A stretch of DNA of 64,000 bases from Azolla caroliniana (taxonomy: Eukaryota > Polypodiophyta): NCBI GenBank assembly GCA_043228905.1, contig JBHGNT010000007.1, positions 5,394,001 to 5,458,000 on the forward strand, given 5' to 3'. Position numbers and translations under genes: made by a program. Below, in pieces: positions 22,174 to 33,529 of this stretch. Under the pieces are notes generated by a model. That model was not told the origin of the DNA and ran no database searches. It saw only the letters and a list, made by a program, of their open reading frames with translations. The stretch's first letter is position 1. Each line of letters begins with the position of its first letter.

Positions 22174-25100
22174 TTATTCCTCGTTTACCGGTTCGTCCTC
22201 CACCTCGGGTTGCTCGTCGTTGTTGTCCATGGCCCCTAGCTCCAGCTCACCGTCGTGTTGTTTCTTGAATGCTTTGATGCTCTTCCCCGCTACCGGTATT
22301 GCCATTCTCGTACCGTCGAGCTCCGCGAGATGGTACGTCCCATTGTCGTTGGCGCTTGTTACTACGTAAGGCCCGAACCACCTCCTCGCAAACTTCTGCC
22401 TGGCCCTGTGCTGATTGTCGAGGCTGCTGTCGTAGACTAGCACCCAATTGCCTTCCTCGATCTTCCTTGGCCGGAGCCGGTGTGTTCGGTCGAACCGGGC
22501 TTTGTTCCTTATCCTCGCTACCCGAAGTTTCTCCGCGGCTCGCTTTACGTCCTCCGGCCTCCGCTCGAGCTGTCGAATCCGCGCCGCCAATAGTTCCTCC
22601 TGGCTCATCTCATCCCTCTAGTCCACCGTGGCCAACGAGGAGATCGTTCGCTCTGTTGGCATGATCGGCTTCTGTCCGAACATAAGCTCTGCCGGCATGA
22701 ACCCGGTTACCGAACTGTGCGTAGTCCGGTCCGCCCACAAGGCATAAGGTAGCCGCCGTGGCCAGTTCCCGACTTGGCCTCTTCGGCCTCTTCTGCGTCC
22801 AACTCACCACGGTCAGCCACGATCTTCCCTACGCACCCGTATCGACATACTACGTCCTCAATAAAAAACTGGCACACGGCTGCATTCGTCTTGTTCTGCA
22901 GGGCTCGGCCTTCAACTTGGTTCGTTAGATCCTCCCGAGCGAACACCAGATATTGCATTTGTCCTACCCCCATTGGCATCGTCACCAAATCTACCATCCA
23001 CTTGAAGTGGACGGTTGGAGGGTAGGTCGGGTGAAGCTCGTCCCTGTGTCGGATCATGGAGTGCACCTGATAGCTTTTGCAAGTCATCACGAACCGATGC
23101 ACGTCCCGGTATAGTCCCGGCCACCAGTACTTCCCCTTTAGCTTTTCGAACGTGGCCCACATTCCATGGTGTCCAGCCCAAGGACTATCGTGGTACGCCG
23201 CCAGCAAATCCTCCTGTTCCTCCTTCTTCGCCACCACTCGGAGTGGGATGCCGTTCCTCTTCTTCGGGGTCTTCCATATGTACCCGTCCTGGAGAAAGAA
23301 TCGGTACGCTTTATTCCGAATCCTGTTGGCCTCATCCTTTGTCCATGCCGCGTCCGGTGTCATTGTTTTCAGGAACCTGCCGATCTGCAGCCACTCCCCG
23401 TTGTACTTGCTCTCGTTGAAATCGTTAAGCTTTGGAGTGCATTCCCTGCCGGTTGTTACGTAAGCCGCCTCGAAGAAGTCCACGCCGACTTCCTCGTCCT
23501 CCGAAACCATGCCGCCCTCGTTTTCGAACCTTGCCCTTGAAAGCATGTTGGCCATGGCATTGTCTTTCCCAGAAATGTGTCGTATTTCCGGATTCAGGGA
23601 CATGATGTACACTATCCACCTGAGCATTGCCAGGTCCAGCGTCGCGCATCCGGAAACCATGCCAAGAATTGGCAGGCAGTCCATCTCGATAATTACCTCT
23701 GTCCCGATCAGGTAGTCTTTATCGGCCTTTATCGCCGAAACGATACCCCAGAGCTCGCGTTTAACCTGGGCGTATCCTCGTTGTCGCTCGCTGAGGACCT
23801 TCGCGCCGAACCGGATCGGGAAATGCATGCCGTCCTCGTCCATCCGATCCCGGTCGGACTCGTGTCTACCGTTACGTAAATTGGAGTGTCCTTTCCGTAG
23901 ACAGCCTTTCGGAGCGCCGGAGCTGCAGCAAGTGCTTCCTTCATCTTTCGGACAGACTCTGTATGCTTGTCTCTCCACTCGAATTTTCGCCCCTTTTTCA
24001 GCGACCCGTATAACGGCTCCACGACGTGGGCGTAATGCGGGATCCATATGTGGTAGAACACGCATGCTCCCAAGAACCTCCGAACCTTCGTGACCGAGCT
24101 ACAGTCGTGCTTCATCGCGGAGATGGCTTCTACCTTAGCCGGAGACGGTTTCCGGCCGTACGACCTGCATAGGTGTCCGACGACCATGATCTCTGATTGC
24201 CTGAAGGCCGATTTTTCCCCGGAGAAGGTGAGTCTCGCACCCTCTAACCTCTGCAGCACCTTCTCGCAGTCATCGATGTGCGTTGCCACGAATTTCCGGC
24301 ACCCATCCGGTCCGATCGTCTCGTCCTTTTCCTCCACCGGGCATCCCTTGATCGGGACGTCGTCCAAAAACAGCATGGTGATGTCCGGGATACAATCCCT
24401 CAGCACCTTGTTCATTGCTTTGACCATGTGAGCCACCGAGTTCGTCCCTCCTTGCGGTAGGGTACACATCTGTACTAGGCCGAGAGGAGTTCGCATTGTC
24501 GTGATGTCTCTGCTCTCTATGGCTAGCTGGAACTGATCGTACCCCGAGTAGAGATCACCGACTGAGTAAATCGACCTTCCGGCGAAGGCCTCCGTGAACT
24601 CGTCTATTGTCGGTCCGATTCCTGCGTTTCGAATGGTCACCTTGTTGACCGGCTGTAGGTCTTGAATAAAGCGCAGCGTGCCGTCCTTCTTCGGCACGGT
24701 AAACCACCGATTCGAGTATGGGGCACTCGACGGTTCGAGGATGCCCATCTTGACCTTCTGCTTTAACAACTCCATCAGCTTCGGGATGTGAGCTCTGGGT
24801 ACTGGAATCGGTTTGAGACTCCACGGCACATGCGGTACCGTGAATATCACCATCGGTTCCACGACTGTCGGGTCTATGCACCCGATCTCCTCCGGTGAGA
24901 ATTCGAAAGCCTTCCCGTGCCTTCCGAGCATTCCCCGAAAACGGTCCTCTTCCGCCAGCAGTAGGAAGCCCCCCCCACCGATTTTGAGCTCACGTAGCGT
25001 TATGTCGGTGAACGTGTGTCCTATGTGGGCCGGATTTCGTAAACTCGGGTCCGACGCAACCCCCTTTATTCGCAACTCGCTGCCCTCTGGCAAGGGAGCT

Positions 25101-25500
25101 ACGACTGGCCTCACCTTCCGGTCCACAGTCTTGTACCTCCTGTCCACCCGGGCCGTCCGATCCGACTCAAGCCCTCTACTGAAGTCCGCGATGACTTCGT
25201 ACATCCTTTCCGAACATACCAAAATCGTCCGGTCCTCTTTAAGGACTCCTCCGACTACCTCTCGCAGTTCCCCCAAGGTATCGTCGAAAGAGACTGCCTC
25301 CACGGCTCCGTTGATTTCCTCTCCAGGGCCGAGGATACCACATGCTCGAAGTCGCTCCTCCGCCCTTTTCTTCTTCCGGCCAACGACGTCGACTATCGTA
25401 CACCCTCCGTTGTCGGAGAACCAAAATTTCCTACTTATAGTACAGGTCTTCTTCGCTATCGTACACTTGTGGGGTTTTCCCGGAGTGTCCGGACTATCGC
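22174..25500 (-). pseudogene. pol of B: RT, RNaseH, integrase
   Basis: RT frame 25303-23850: VPWSLKPIPVP, then the fingers block NRWFTVPKKDGTLRFIQD, the palm block YSVGDLYSGYDQF, and MLFLDDVPIKG, so the catalytic box is FLDD rather than YxDD. Next comes GYGRKPSP/FLGACVFYHIWIPHYAHV, then the RNaseH start VTVDTSPTGIGW. Here 16 bp are missing relative to the composite copy (near 23848), and the frame moves to 24065-22707. RNaseH continues (ELWGIVSA, IIEMDCLPI). The integrase zinc finger is H..H..C..Y (second Cys lost, near 23065). MVDLVTMPMG and IVADRGE hold the first two Asp. The segment with the third acidic residue is deleted, with a short repeat (gaggcca-like) at the junction near 22778. The integrase C-terminus is 22608-22174 (FARRWFGPYVV). 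Confidence 0.88.
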
Positions 25501-25524
25501 GGCCCCACGCCTTGATAGCCCTCT

Positions 25525-25531
25525 CTAAAAA
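25525..25531 (-). promoter_or_regulatory. candidate -1 frameshift site between protease and RT (B)
   Basis: Element strand reads GAT TTT TAG: five T followed by the stop. In the -1 frame the sequence is open from here through the RT N-terminus in B, and also in the composite at 53867-53873 where the same T-run and stop are kept. A shared position in two separately inserted copies suggests it was functional in the parent element. Confidence 0.5.
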
Positions 25532-26172
25532 TCCTCTCGGCTTTCGCCCCCGAGGGTCTCGCGGTTCCGCTCATGGTTCAGTCTCACCGTCAGGAACTGG
25601 ACCGAGTGACGCCCATCCTGGCTCTTGACCCTTGCATAGGCTGAGCCGTTGTCCAACACCTTGGTCTCCATCCGTGCTGCCGTGATGTACGGTTCTCCTA
25701 GTATAACCGGATGTGAGGACATCTCCTGCACGAAGAAGTGTTGGTCAATCTCGACATCGCCGATCTTTACTCGTACATTCGGGCAAGCTCCATGCAGTTC
25801 TTCGGTGGCACGCGTTGCTGCCCGAATTTTCCACCCATGCTTGGTGTTGATCGGCCATTTCCCCTTCTTGTAGAAGTCCATGGACATCAAATTGATTTCT
25901 GAACCGTGGTCCACCAACGCCATCACCGGTTCATGAACATCTCTGATCTTCACGGGAGTCTCTGTGGTCGTTCTGGCCCAGTGCGGCCTCGAATAGTGGC
26001 TCTCTGCCAACTCATCTTCCAGCGCCATGTCCTCTATGTGCGTTGTCCGCACCTCCACCGGCTTCTCCGGTTCTGTCTTCGTCGACAACCTCTTCCTCTT
26101 CACCAAGTCTATGATGGAGTCGTGGAACTCCTTCTTGGCGATTTCGAGCACTTCCCTCAGCGACAGTTCCAC
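25525..26172 (-). CDS. protease region of B
   Basis: A 215-residue open frame with the aspartic protease site ALVDHGSEINLMS (near residue 85), an unusual DHG in place of DSG/DTG, and the second block HPVILGEPYITAA (near residue 150). It ends REDF then TAG. The composite copy (53157-53873) has the same sequence and the same stop. The following RT frame is reached by a -1 shift at the T-run just before this stop. The N-terminal start shown is only the first Met; homology to the composite reaches further upstream across a TGA. Confidence 0.78.
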   Translation of the reverse strand: MELSLREVLEIAKKEFHDSIIDLVKRKRLSTKTEPEKPVEVRTTHIEDMALEDELAESHYSRPHWARTTTETPVKIRDVHEPVMALVDHGSEINLMSMDFYKKGKWPINTKHGWKIRAATRATEELHGACPNVRVKIGDVEIDQHFFVQEMSSHPVILGEPYITAARMETKVLDNGSAYARVKSQDGRHSVQFLTVRLNHERNRETLGGESREDF

Positions 26173-26279
26173 CTTGCTGTCGAGGATTCGTTCTTCCAGG
26201 ACCTTTCACAGGTCCGTGGATCTTTCAATTTTTGTGCCCAGCCGGTACCCGCCCCTCTTGGGATTATCCTAGGCGCCGG

Positions 26280-27588
26280 TTACACCGGCCTCATTCTGCC
26301 TTTGCCCGAATCGAATTTCATATCGTTGCGAGGGCCGACCCCTCCGGATTTTCCTACCTGCTTGTCCTCCACCAGAGCCTCGTAGTTTTGACAAGCGGCT
26401 TCGACGAAGCCTGTCTTTTCTTCCACCGGGTCACTCCACCCGGTTACCTCCCGGACCCGTTTTCCCGCGCGGTTCGCCTCTTCTTTCCTTAGTCGTGCGC
26501 CGACGAGGCCTTCTAGCATTGTCGGCCAGAACCCGGCTTTGTTCGTCTTCGGGGCCTCGCCACCTCCGACCCGAATACCAGCTGACGCCGAGTAGTGGAC
26601 GGTCTCCGCGTGGCGAGCCGCCTCCTCCTCCATCAGCCTTTTCATACCTCCTCCCCCGACGTTTAGGTTTAGGGCCCTTCGGGTCTCGTTGGCGTGCACC
26701 CGACCGTTCCACAGGTACACCACATTGCTTCTCATCGCCTCGGCGAAGTCCCCGCAGTCCTTCTGGATGTGGCCAACCGTGTCACACCACATGCACCTGT
26801 GTCCAGCCAGAGGTCGTCGGTCACAGGCCTGTTCGCCACCATCCCTCTGTGCCTAGGCGATCTGGAGATCCTCCAGAGCTGCTCCCTCGGACGAGCCCTT
26901 GACCATGCCGGTCGAAGCCGATCCGGTCTCGAGCCAATCTCGGGTCTCTTCCCTTCGCGTTGGTGGTGTTGGCTCGAGCTTCCTTGCTGCGACAGAGCCC
27001 TCCCTTGTCGATCCTTTGTCAACCCATTCCCGCCATTTGTCGAAACGGCCACAGACCCTCTTCACCACTGCCCAGTCGGCCGTCATCCCGCTCGTCAACT
27101 GACTTAACAAACAATAGGACAGAACTTGTCTCCAGAATGGTCCGGTCAATCACCGAGAGGCGCGCGAAGCGTTCCTCAAACTCCCGGAGGAGCACCGACG
27201 CGTTCCTTCCTTTGTCGGGGGTCTCAACCCACTCCATGAAGTCCCACTTCGAAAGTCGAAGCGCATCTTCAAGCCCGTATTTTTTTATGAGCCGACCTTC
27301 GAACTCCAGCCAGGTCCGGCTCTCGGCCCGTACCTCGAGCACCTCCGTATGGATGCCTGACATCGCCACTCGAGGGAATCTGGCTAGACGCCTCTCTTCC
27401 GGAATGTCCCTCATTACCATCTCAGCCCGGTAGGACGCCAAGTAGTTCGTGGCATCCTTCCCACTAAACCGGCCGATCGTACCGACAACCGCCTCGATAG
27501 CCCTATCAAGGGCGCCGGTGCCTTCGCGCGCACTCACTATACGGTCCACAGCCGAAGCCATGGCTTCTGCGAGGTTCGACCCCCTCAT
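26280..27588 (-). pseudogene. gag of B with CCHC knuckle
   Basis: ATG at 27588 begins 22 bases after the primer site. The N-terminal frame (27588-27019) matches the gag of A1. Near 27095 the homologous frame shifts (continuing as SGMTADWAVVKRVCGRFDKW in 27149-26853), a TAG follows at 26853-26855, and the C-terminal part (26792-26280) carries C-x2-C-x4-H-x4-C (CMWCDTVGHIQKDC, about 26797-26756). The knuckle is absent from the gag-only families. Confidence 0.75.
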
Positions 27589-27609
27589 CGTCTACTCCTC
27601 TGCCGCCTG

Positions 27610-27627
27610 TTCACGTTGGGTTCACCA
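27610..27627 (-). other. primer binding site of B
   Basis: Minus strand TGGTGAACCCAACGTGAA, 5 bases inside the LTR end; identical to the C site. Confidence 0.78.
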
Positions 27628-27632
27628 AAAGA

Positions 27633-28331
27633 TGTCACATTGTTACGCGCGTGCGTGGAGAACAAGGCGGGATCACTGGGGTCTTGGACCGAGGAATAGG
27701 TGAGAAAAGGGAGAGAGAGAGAGACACGCTCACACACGTATAGACAAAGAAGCGCACGGGAACGCGGCCAACAACATAGGAGACACGAGTTGAGCAGGAG
27801 ATAGAGTATAAGAACACTAGTGTGTATATAAATATATGTATGTATTTGTATGTATGCAGATGACTCAAACGGTTATAGCCGATCAGGTCGGCGAGATGGA
27901 TGCCGACGCCTGATCACCCACGCACACAGGGGAGCAAGATGGAGATTCTACCGCAAGCACACGGGCGTTTCACGGAGCCGAATCAGCCTCTTGAGAACCT
28001 GCGCAAAAGAAAGTTATGGAGAACGATAGAGAAGAAGAGCTCGGTCCCAGTTCGATAGCACTTCATCCCCTCTAGCGCGCGATACCTTCTCTCCCCGTCT
28101 CCCTCTCTTTTATAGCTGAAGGAGGGAGGCCGTTTCACCCGTTTACATCACATTAATTCTCTGTCCTTTCGGATAGAGATACTCCTCGATTCTCCCTATA
28201 GAATATTGCTACCTAGGATTCGACTTTTGTGCCTACCTATCTACTATACAACAAGGGGTGTGCCCACGTGTAAGGGCCGGTTCACACACGCTATACGCGG
28301 TTTGCGCCTGGGGACGGTTTTCTTCATGACA
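27633..28331 (-). mobile_element. 5' LTR of B
   Basis: 699 bp, direct repeat of 21397-22097 with scattered substitutions (e.g. cgaca against tgaca at the outer end). The high similarity marks B as the youngest of the nested set G-C-B. Confidence 0.9.
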
Positions 28332-28775
28332 GCGTTTTGGGGTCACCTAAGGAACGAAGAACGAATGCGCATTCGGGGAACGATAACGGCACACGGGAAG
28401 AGCCTGCGGAAGGCAAGCGCGGAGCAGAGAGAGTCGGCACGCGGAGGTGTTTGGGACGCGGAAAAGATCGAACCAAGGGAGGGACATGCGCGACACGCAA
28501 GGCGCGGAATCCGGCGTACAACCGAAGTGACCAGGGGTGCGTTCGGAGAACATACACAGTGGACAAAGGAGGGGTGACTGGATCGGCAACGATGTTCAGG
28601 AGGACCGATTGGGGAAGAAGGCGCGAACGCGGGATATGGGTGGGGTCGATAAGGAGCCGGCGAGACGGTCAGGTGCCGGTAAGGCGGAGGACCAGGTTAA
28701 TCACCACCGCTGAAATCTCTCATCCTTTTCCTTTCTTGGCACATACCGGTGGATGTGCGGTTTGGTGGGGGTGGA
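28332..28775 (+). mobile_element. 3' end of C interior, downstream of B
   Basis: Continues the C interior after the B insertion and ends with the family block gcacataccggtggatg.gcggtttggtgggggtgga, the polypurine tract at about 28761-28775. No gene. Confidence 0.75.
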
Positions 28776-29580
28776 TGTCGCGAAGATTTCCGGCTATAGT
28801 GTGAAACTAGGGTGGAAGGGCAATTCGGTGGTGTGCAACATGTGCACATGTATAGTAGGAAACGGTGTATAGAATAAGGGGGAGTATTTATCCCACATTG
28901 TAACGCCCTCCCTTCCTTGGTCTATAAAAGGAGGGAGGGGTCTCTTGTGAAAGGGTTGCCCATTTTGAGTTAGGGAAGGTAAACCACTTAGGTCTAGGGT
29001 TTGGTAGTGTTCTTCCTCTTCCTCTTATTCTTGTTTCCTTAGGGTTTCTACTTTGGTCTTTTCACTCTATTTCGTTTAGGGTTTATTCTTCTCCTTCGTG
29101 TCTATTTAGGGTTTAGCTCGGTGAAGAGCTTGTATGTTCAGTGGGGTTTGCTTTTGCTCAGTCTCCTGTGCAAGACCTCGATCGGCGCGATGAGCCCAAG
29201 AGCTCTCCGATCGGTGGCTTGGAAGCAGGCGGTAGTTGCAATCTAACCTACCTTGGTCCGGCTCGAAGCCGACATTGTATCTTGCTCCTTATAAAGGGTT
29301 GTGCATATTTGTGTCTATGTTGGTGTCGGGTGCGTTCCTTTCCGTTTGTTTCCTGTACATAAGAGGCATGTGTTGAGTCGGTATTACACGCGTGGTCTCT
29401 CTCTCTCTTCCTCTCTCATGTTCGGTAGCCGCCGGTACGCGTCCGGAATAACTCCGGGGTGCGCCACGACTAGTGTAGCCGGGACTGAAGAGAAGTCGGC
29501 TTCTCGACTCCCATCTCTTCTTCATCTGAGACCCTCGTGGTACCGCCCCTTCCTACACGTACCCGTGGATTACTGCGATA
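28776..29580 (+). mobile_element. 3' LTR of C
   Basis: Direct repeat of 18585-19381; starts TGTCGCGAAGATTTCC and ends CTGCGATA. TATA box at about 28921-28931. Small differences include a 24-bp insertion near 29441 (cgtccggaataactccgggg). Confidence 0.87.
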
Positions 29581-29793
29581 ACGTTACCTAAGGACGAGGA
29601 ACAACGTTTTCGCCAGGCAATCCAGTGCACGATTTGGTTAAATTCTGGGCATTCCCCAGTTGAATGCAACATGCGAATCCACTGGCCAATCTGGCACTCG
29701 AAAGCTCACACGATCGAGCAGTGTGAGTACAATATGTTGAACAGATCCACGCCCACAATACGAAGCATGGAAACACAATGCCCCCCTCGCCGT
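29581..29793 (+). pseudogene. gag of G, zinc-knuckle segment
   Basis: The frame from 29581 continues the G gag after element C. It encodes two knuckle-like units: C-x2-W-x4-H-x4-C (29626-29667) and W-x2-W-x4-H-x4-C (29683-29724). In both, the second ligand position of the usual C-x2-C-x4-H-x4-C is Trp (TGG). The segment is cut at 29793 by element I. Confidence 0.7.
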
Positions 29794-30274
29794 TGTTGTA
29801 GGTTTTTAGGGTTAGGGTTAATGAGAATGATAATGATGATGATTGATGATGACGAAGATAAACATGGTGAAATAGCAAAGATGATGAAGAGTATGATGGT
29901 GAGAGAGATTGACATGAAGATGTTGAGAATTATTGAGAAGCATCGCGGGGTAAGGATGACATTGATGAGCATTGCGGGGTGGGGGGTGGTGCCTAGAATG
30001 GCTCCACCCCCCTCAACGTTTAGGGGGAGAGAGAGAGAGAGAGAGAGAGATGAAAAGAGAGATAGAGAGAAATGTTCATTCATTCATTCATTCCCCATAA
30101 AGGGGTTAAATAATACAAGAGGGGGTAGATACAAAGGGGTGTAAGCCCCTTAGAGCATTCATATTGGACACTCACTCACACCTCATCGTATCCCTCCACA
30201 TGCACACACGTGTGCATGTGTTCACATACATATCGACTCACAATTACATTTATGTTCCCTACACATATACAACA
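29794..30274 (+). mobile_element. left LTR of I
   Basis: Contains TTTAGGGTTAGGGTTAA near its start, a (GA)n tract (30027-30050), (ATTC)n (30076-30090), and ends ATATACAACA. Matches 32528-33020. Confidence 0.85.
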
Positions 30275-32527
30275 TCATCATGATAATATTCGACCCTCGC
30301 TCATCACACTTGACTCTCCGTACAGCTCGTACGGGGTAACACAATATGGCACGCCCGTGGGAAAGTGCCTTGCACGTCGATCCCACATGCCTTGATGACT
30401 ATATCTCTTCGACCGGAACTTCCATCGGTCCTTTCAACGATCGACTCCCTCGATCGGAGCGCTTGACTCGATCATCTCCATCGGTTAGCGACTTTTCCGT
30501 GACACGAACATTCTCATTCTGTCGTCTTACAAACTTTGGTATCCTCTTTCGGGTCCTTAAAAATGTTGTGTGTATGTATGTTATTCTTTGTTGATTTTGT
30601 GAGTTGTCGTGGTCGATCACGTCCATTTCTTTAGGTGGATGAGATTTCAAAATTTCATAGGTGCCCTTTGATTTTTAAAATTTTCTTATATACCCTCAGG
30701 TTTTTACAATTATGTTTGATACCCTCATGTATCTAGAATTCCAATAGTGCCCTTAGGTTTGTTTTTCGAAATTTCTTGGATGTCCTCAGTTTCCAAAATC
30801 CGAGGATGCTCCGTATGGTTATCTTTTTCCCTCCCTCTCTCACACTCTTGCCTCTTTGCAAACCCTAATTTTTCTACTCAATCTTTCTCTTTTTATTTTT
30901 TTGTTTCCTCTCTTTCTCTTCCTCTTTTTCTTTCGCTTGTTTTTCTCTTTCTTTTCTGTTTTTACATATCCCGTCAGCCTCCTGTCAGGTCTCTGCCTGA
31001 GGTGGTGGTTGTTTCACCATTCCGGCCACTGGCCGGCTATTCTGATTGTGTCGGCTACTCCTGCCACTCCATCTCTGTCTCCGGCTCCGTTGCCATCCAG
31101 CCCATCGTTTCGGCAACTCTGGCTGTCTATTTAGGGATTCAGGCCACCGCTGCTATCTAGCCGCCGCTGTGCATTGAGACCATCATCTGGCCGTTGCTTT
31201 CCTTGGTCGCTGTTCAGCCGCTTCGGCCGCTGATTTTTGGCTATCGCCGCCCTTTGTCCGGCTATCACCACTTCATCTCACCGGCCATTCCCTCCGGCCG
31301 TCGATTGCTGTCCGGCCATCCGCTGTCCACTCGTATCTCCAACCATTTTCATCTCCCATCTCTGTGTCCATCTGGCCCGTCCGATTACTCTTCCGCGGTT
31401 GTCCCACCGTCGGTCCGGCGATCTCCATCGTACGGCCCGTTCGTCCATCCACCCGGTATGGTCGACGGTCCGGTCGATGTCTGGCCGTCTCCATCTTAGT
31501 CGTTGTCCGGCGTTGTCCATTTGTCCAGTCCGGCCGCCTTCGTTTCGATGTTGTTCGGCCACTCTGACCGATGTTCTGCCATTCCGGTCGCTCTTGCCGC
31601 TCTCCGGTCACTCCGGCCGCTCCGACTTCTATCTGGCCACTCTGCCCGCTCTTCGGCCACTGTCCGACCGTCGTTGCTTTGGTTGTTGTTCGGCCAGTGC
31701 CACTATTGGGCTATTGTGAGGCCGACGCCGCTGTCTTTGTCAGGGGCATCCGGTTGCCGCCACTCCGTCCGTTGCTATTCGACCACCGCTCCGGCCATTG
31801 GTTGTCTGCCCACCACAATCCGGTGATCGTCCTGGCTTCATCATCATTTCGGCCATTCAGCCCATCCGGTCATGTTTGTCTCTGTCCGACCAGGCCGCTA
31901 CTGGTCAGCCACCACTCTATCCGTTGGTATGTGGCCACCGCCATCCGATCGTTGTCATTCTGGTCGTTGTTTGTCAGTTCTCTGTCCAGCCCGTCTAGCC
32001 ATTCCAACCGCTGCTGTCGTCCTTGACTTGCCGTCTTCGTTTTCCATGGCTGTGCATTTCGGCTGTCGTCTCCATCTATTTGTTGTTGACTATTTTAGCA
32101 ATGGTGACCCTAATGATTATGATTACAACGAAGAATAACCACACATTCCTTCATATGCATCATCTTGGAGATCATGGTTTATGAACAAACGATGCTTATT
32201 ATGAGTGCCACCATGATATGAATCATGCTCACATGCGTTGTGGCGGTTAATGTAGGTGTTAGTATCAGGGTTAGTATAAGGGCTAGAGGCACGCACTTAG
32301 GGTTAGTACACGAAGAGTTTAGGCTAAACTCATAAGGCCCATGGGTGTAGAAGAAACTAGGGCTAGGGTATCCAAAGACCAAAAATGATGATAATGCTCA
32401 GAGACATCATCAATCTACCATTTTCATCATTTCTCGCACATTTCTTGTACATTGTCGGTTTGTATCGCCGTGTATCATTCTTCGACTCCGTTTCCAAAGG
32501 GGGGTTGCCTTAGTGGTCGCCAAAAGG
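30275..32527 (+). mobile_element. interior of I: non-coding, with CCGGCC-rich degenerate repeats
   Basis: 30275-30960 is AT-rich to C/T-rich with atggcacgcccgtgggaaag (30344-30363), a stretch typical of leaders of plant Tat-type non-autonomous elements as I recall. 30961-32030 is dominated by ggccNNtNNggcc-type motifs spaced about 8-20 bp, with many open frames on both strands but no conserved domain. 32100-32500 is AT-rich. I see no gene. Confidence 0.65.
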
Positions 32528-33020
32528 TGTTGTAGGTTTTTAGGGTTAGGGTTAATGAGAATGATAATGATGATGATTGATGATGACGAAGATAGACATG
32601 GTGAAATAGCAAAGATGATGAAGAGTATGATGGTGAGAGAGATTGACATGAAGATGTTGAGAATTATTGAGAAGCATCGCGGGGTAAGGATGACATTGAT
32701 GAGCATTGCGGGGTGGGGAGTGGTGCCTAGAATGGCTCCACCCCCCTCTGAAGGGGGTTCAACGTTGAGGGGGAGAGAGAGAGAGAGAGAGAGAGATGAA
32801 AAGAGAGATAGAGAGAAATGTTCATTCATTCATTCATTCCCCATAAAGGGGTTAAATAATACAAGAGGGGGTAGATACAAAGGGGTGTAAGCCCCCTAGA
32901 GCATTCATATTGGACACTCACTCACACCTCATCGTATCCCTCCACATGCACACACGTGTGCATGTGTTCACATACATATCGACTCACAATTACATTTATG
33001 TTTCCTACACATATACAACA
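32528..33020 (+). mobile_element. right LTR of I
   Basis: Direct repeat of 29794-30274. Host gag of G resumes right after it. Confidence 0.85.
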
Positions 33021-33529
33021 TCACGTATGGGGTAACAACCGTAATGAGCAAAGCCGCCAAGAAGAACAACCCCGGTATATGGATCGGAACCCACGCGATG
33101 ACCGACATTACCGGAATCGCCGGAATAACAACGATTCCGAGGAAGAAGAGCCGGAGGATGAAGACTACCGAGCCAACCATAGATATAGTAAAGGAGGCCG
33201 ACGCTACGAGAATTACCCTCCGACGAACAAACGGGGTGGCTTCAATGGGCCTCGCGGGAAACATCGTCAGTATCAGGACCAACAGCGGTACGACAAAAGT
33301 TCGGACAATGACCAGCACCAAGAACCGCGCCGGGACCAACAACCACCACCGCGTACGCTGAGAAGAATGAATTAGGACTGGGAGGAGCAAGTCACACCCG
33401 GGGATCAGCACGCACCAGCAATTGCCGAGGAAGGCGAATCTAGCGTCCATTGTTTTGTTTGGCAACAACCAGGACATTATGCCACACAATGTCCACTACG
33501 CAAAGGCAAGGGGCCCGCCGTCAATACGA
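33021..33529 (+). pseudogene. gag C-terminus of G
   Basis: A basic, Asn/Arg/Gln-rich frame (NNRNEQSRQEE...) runs to a TAG at 33373-33375 and continues in frame. It includes a third knuckle-like unit CFVWQQPGHYATQC (about 33449-33490), again with Trp at the second ligand position, followed by the junction to protease. Confidence 0.7.

Larger units (their letters stand above)
21397..28331 (-). mobile_element. Ty3 element B, nearly complete, inserted in C
   Basis: LTRs at 21397-22097 and 27633-28331 are nearly identical; primer site 27610-27627 and polypurine tract 22098-22113 give the minus orientation. Gene order on the minus strand is gag (27588-26280), protease (26172-25525), RT-RNaseH (about 25500-23500) and integrase (to 22174). 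The flanks are ACGT (21393-21396) and GCGT (28332-28335), a 4-bp duplication with one transition. It is disabled by frameshifts in gag, a 16-bp deletion after RT, and a deletion of about 120 bp in the integrase core. Confidence 0.9.
18585..29580 (+). mobile_element. LTR element C (gag-only type), carrying B inside
   Basis: LTRs at 18585-19381 and 28776-29580 are close direct repeats. Primer site at 19386-19403 and polypurine tract at 28761-28775 give the plus orientation. The flanks are GCGT (18581-18584) and ACGT (29581-29584), a 4-bp duplication with one transition. Removing the element and one 4-mer leaves the host gag frame open. The internal part (19382-21396 and 28332-28775) has a gag-like frame but no pol, so C is non-autonomous; element B sits in its 3' part. 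Confidence 0.87.
29794..33020 (+). mobile_element. non-autonomous LTR element I inserted in G gag
   Basis: Direct repeats 29794-30274 and 32528-33020 start TGTTGTAGG and end ATACAACA, with TGTTGTA/TACAACA inverted ends. They are nearly identical apart from a few substitutions and a 12-bp difference near 32749. The interior (30275-32527) holds no RT, integrase or protease. A G-rich AAAGGGGGG (about 32497) and CCAAAAGG (32520-32527) lie before the right LTR as possible polypurine tracts. No convincing target duplication is seen (left gccgt, right tcacg). Confidence 0.8.

Noticed and set aside
22774-25628. Plus-strand frames of 80-270 codons
   Set aside because: Antisense to B pol and protease; no motifs.
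29805-29820. TTTAGGGTTAGGG as an interstitial telomere
   Set aside because: Only partial units, present in both LTRs of I; AGGGTTT motifs are common in these LTRs.
31078-32138. Several overlapping open frames on both strands, 100-160 codons
   Set aside because: Caused by the GGCC-rich low-complexity interior of element I; no conserved domain.
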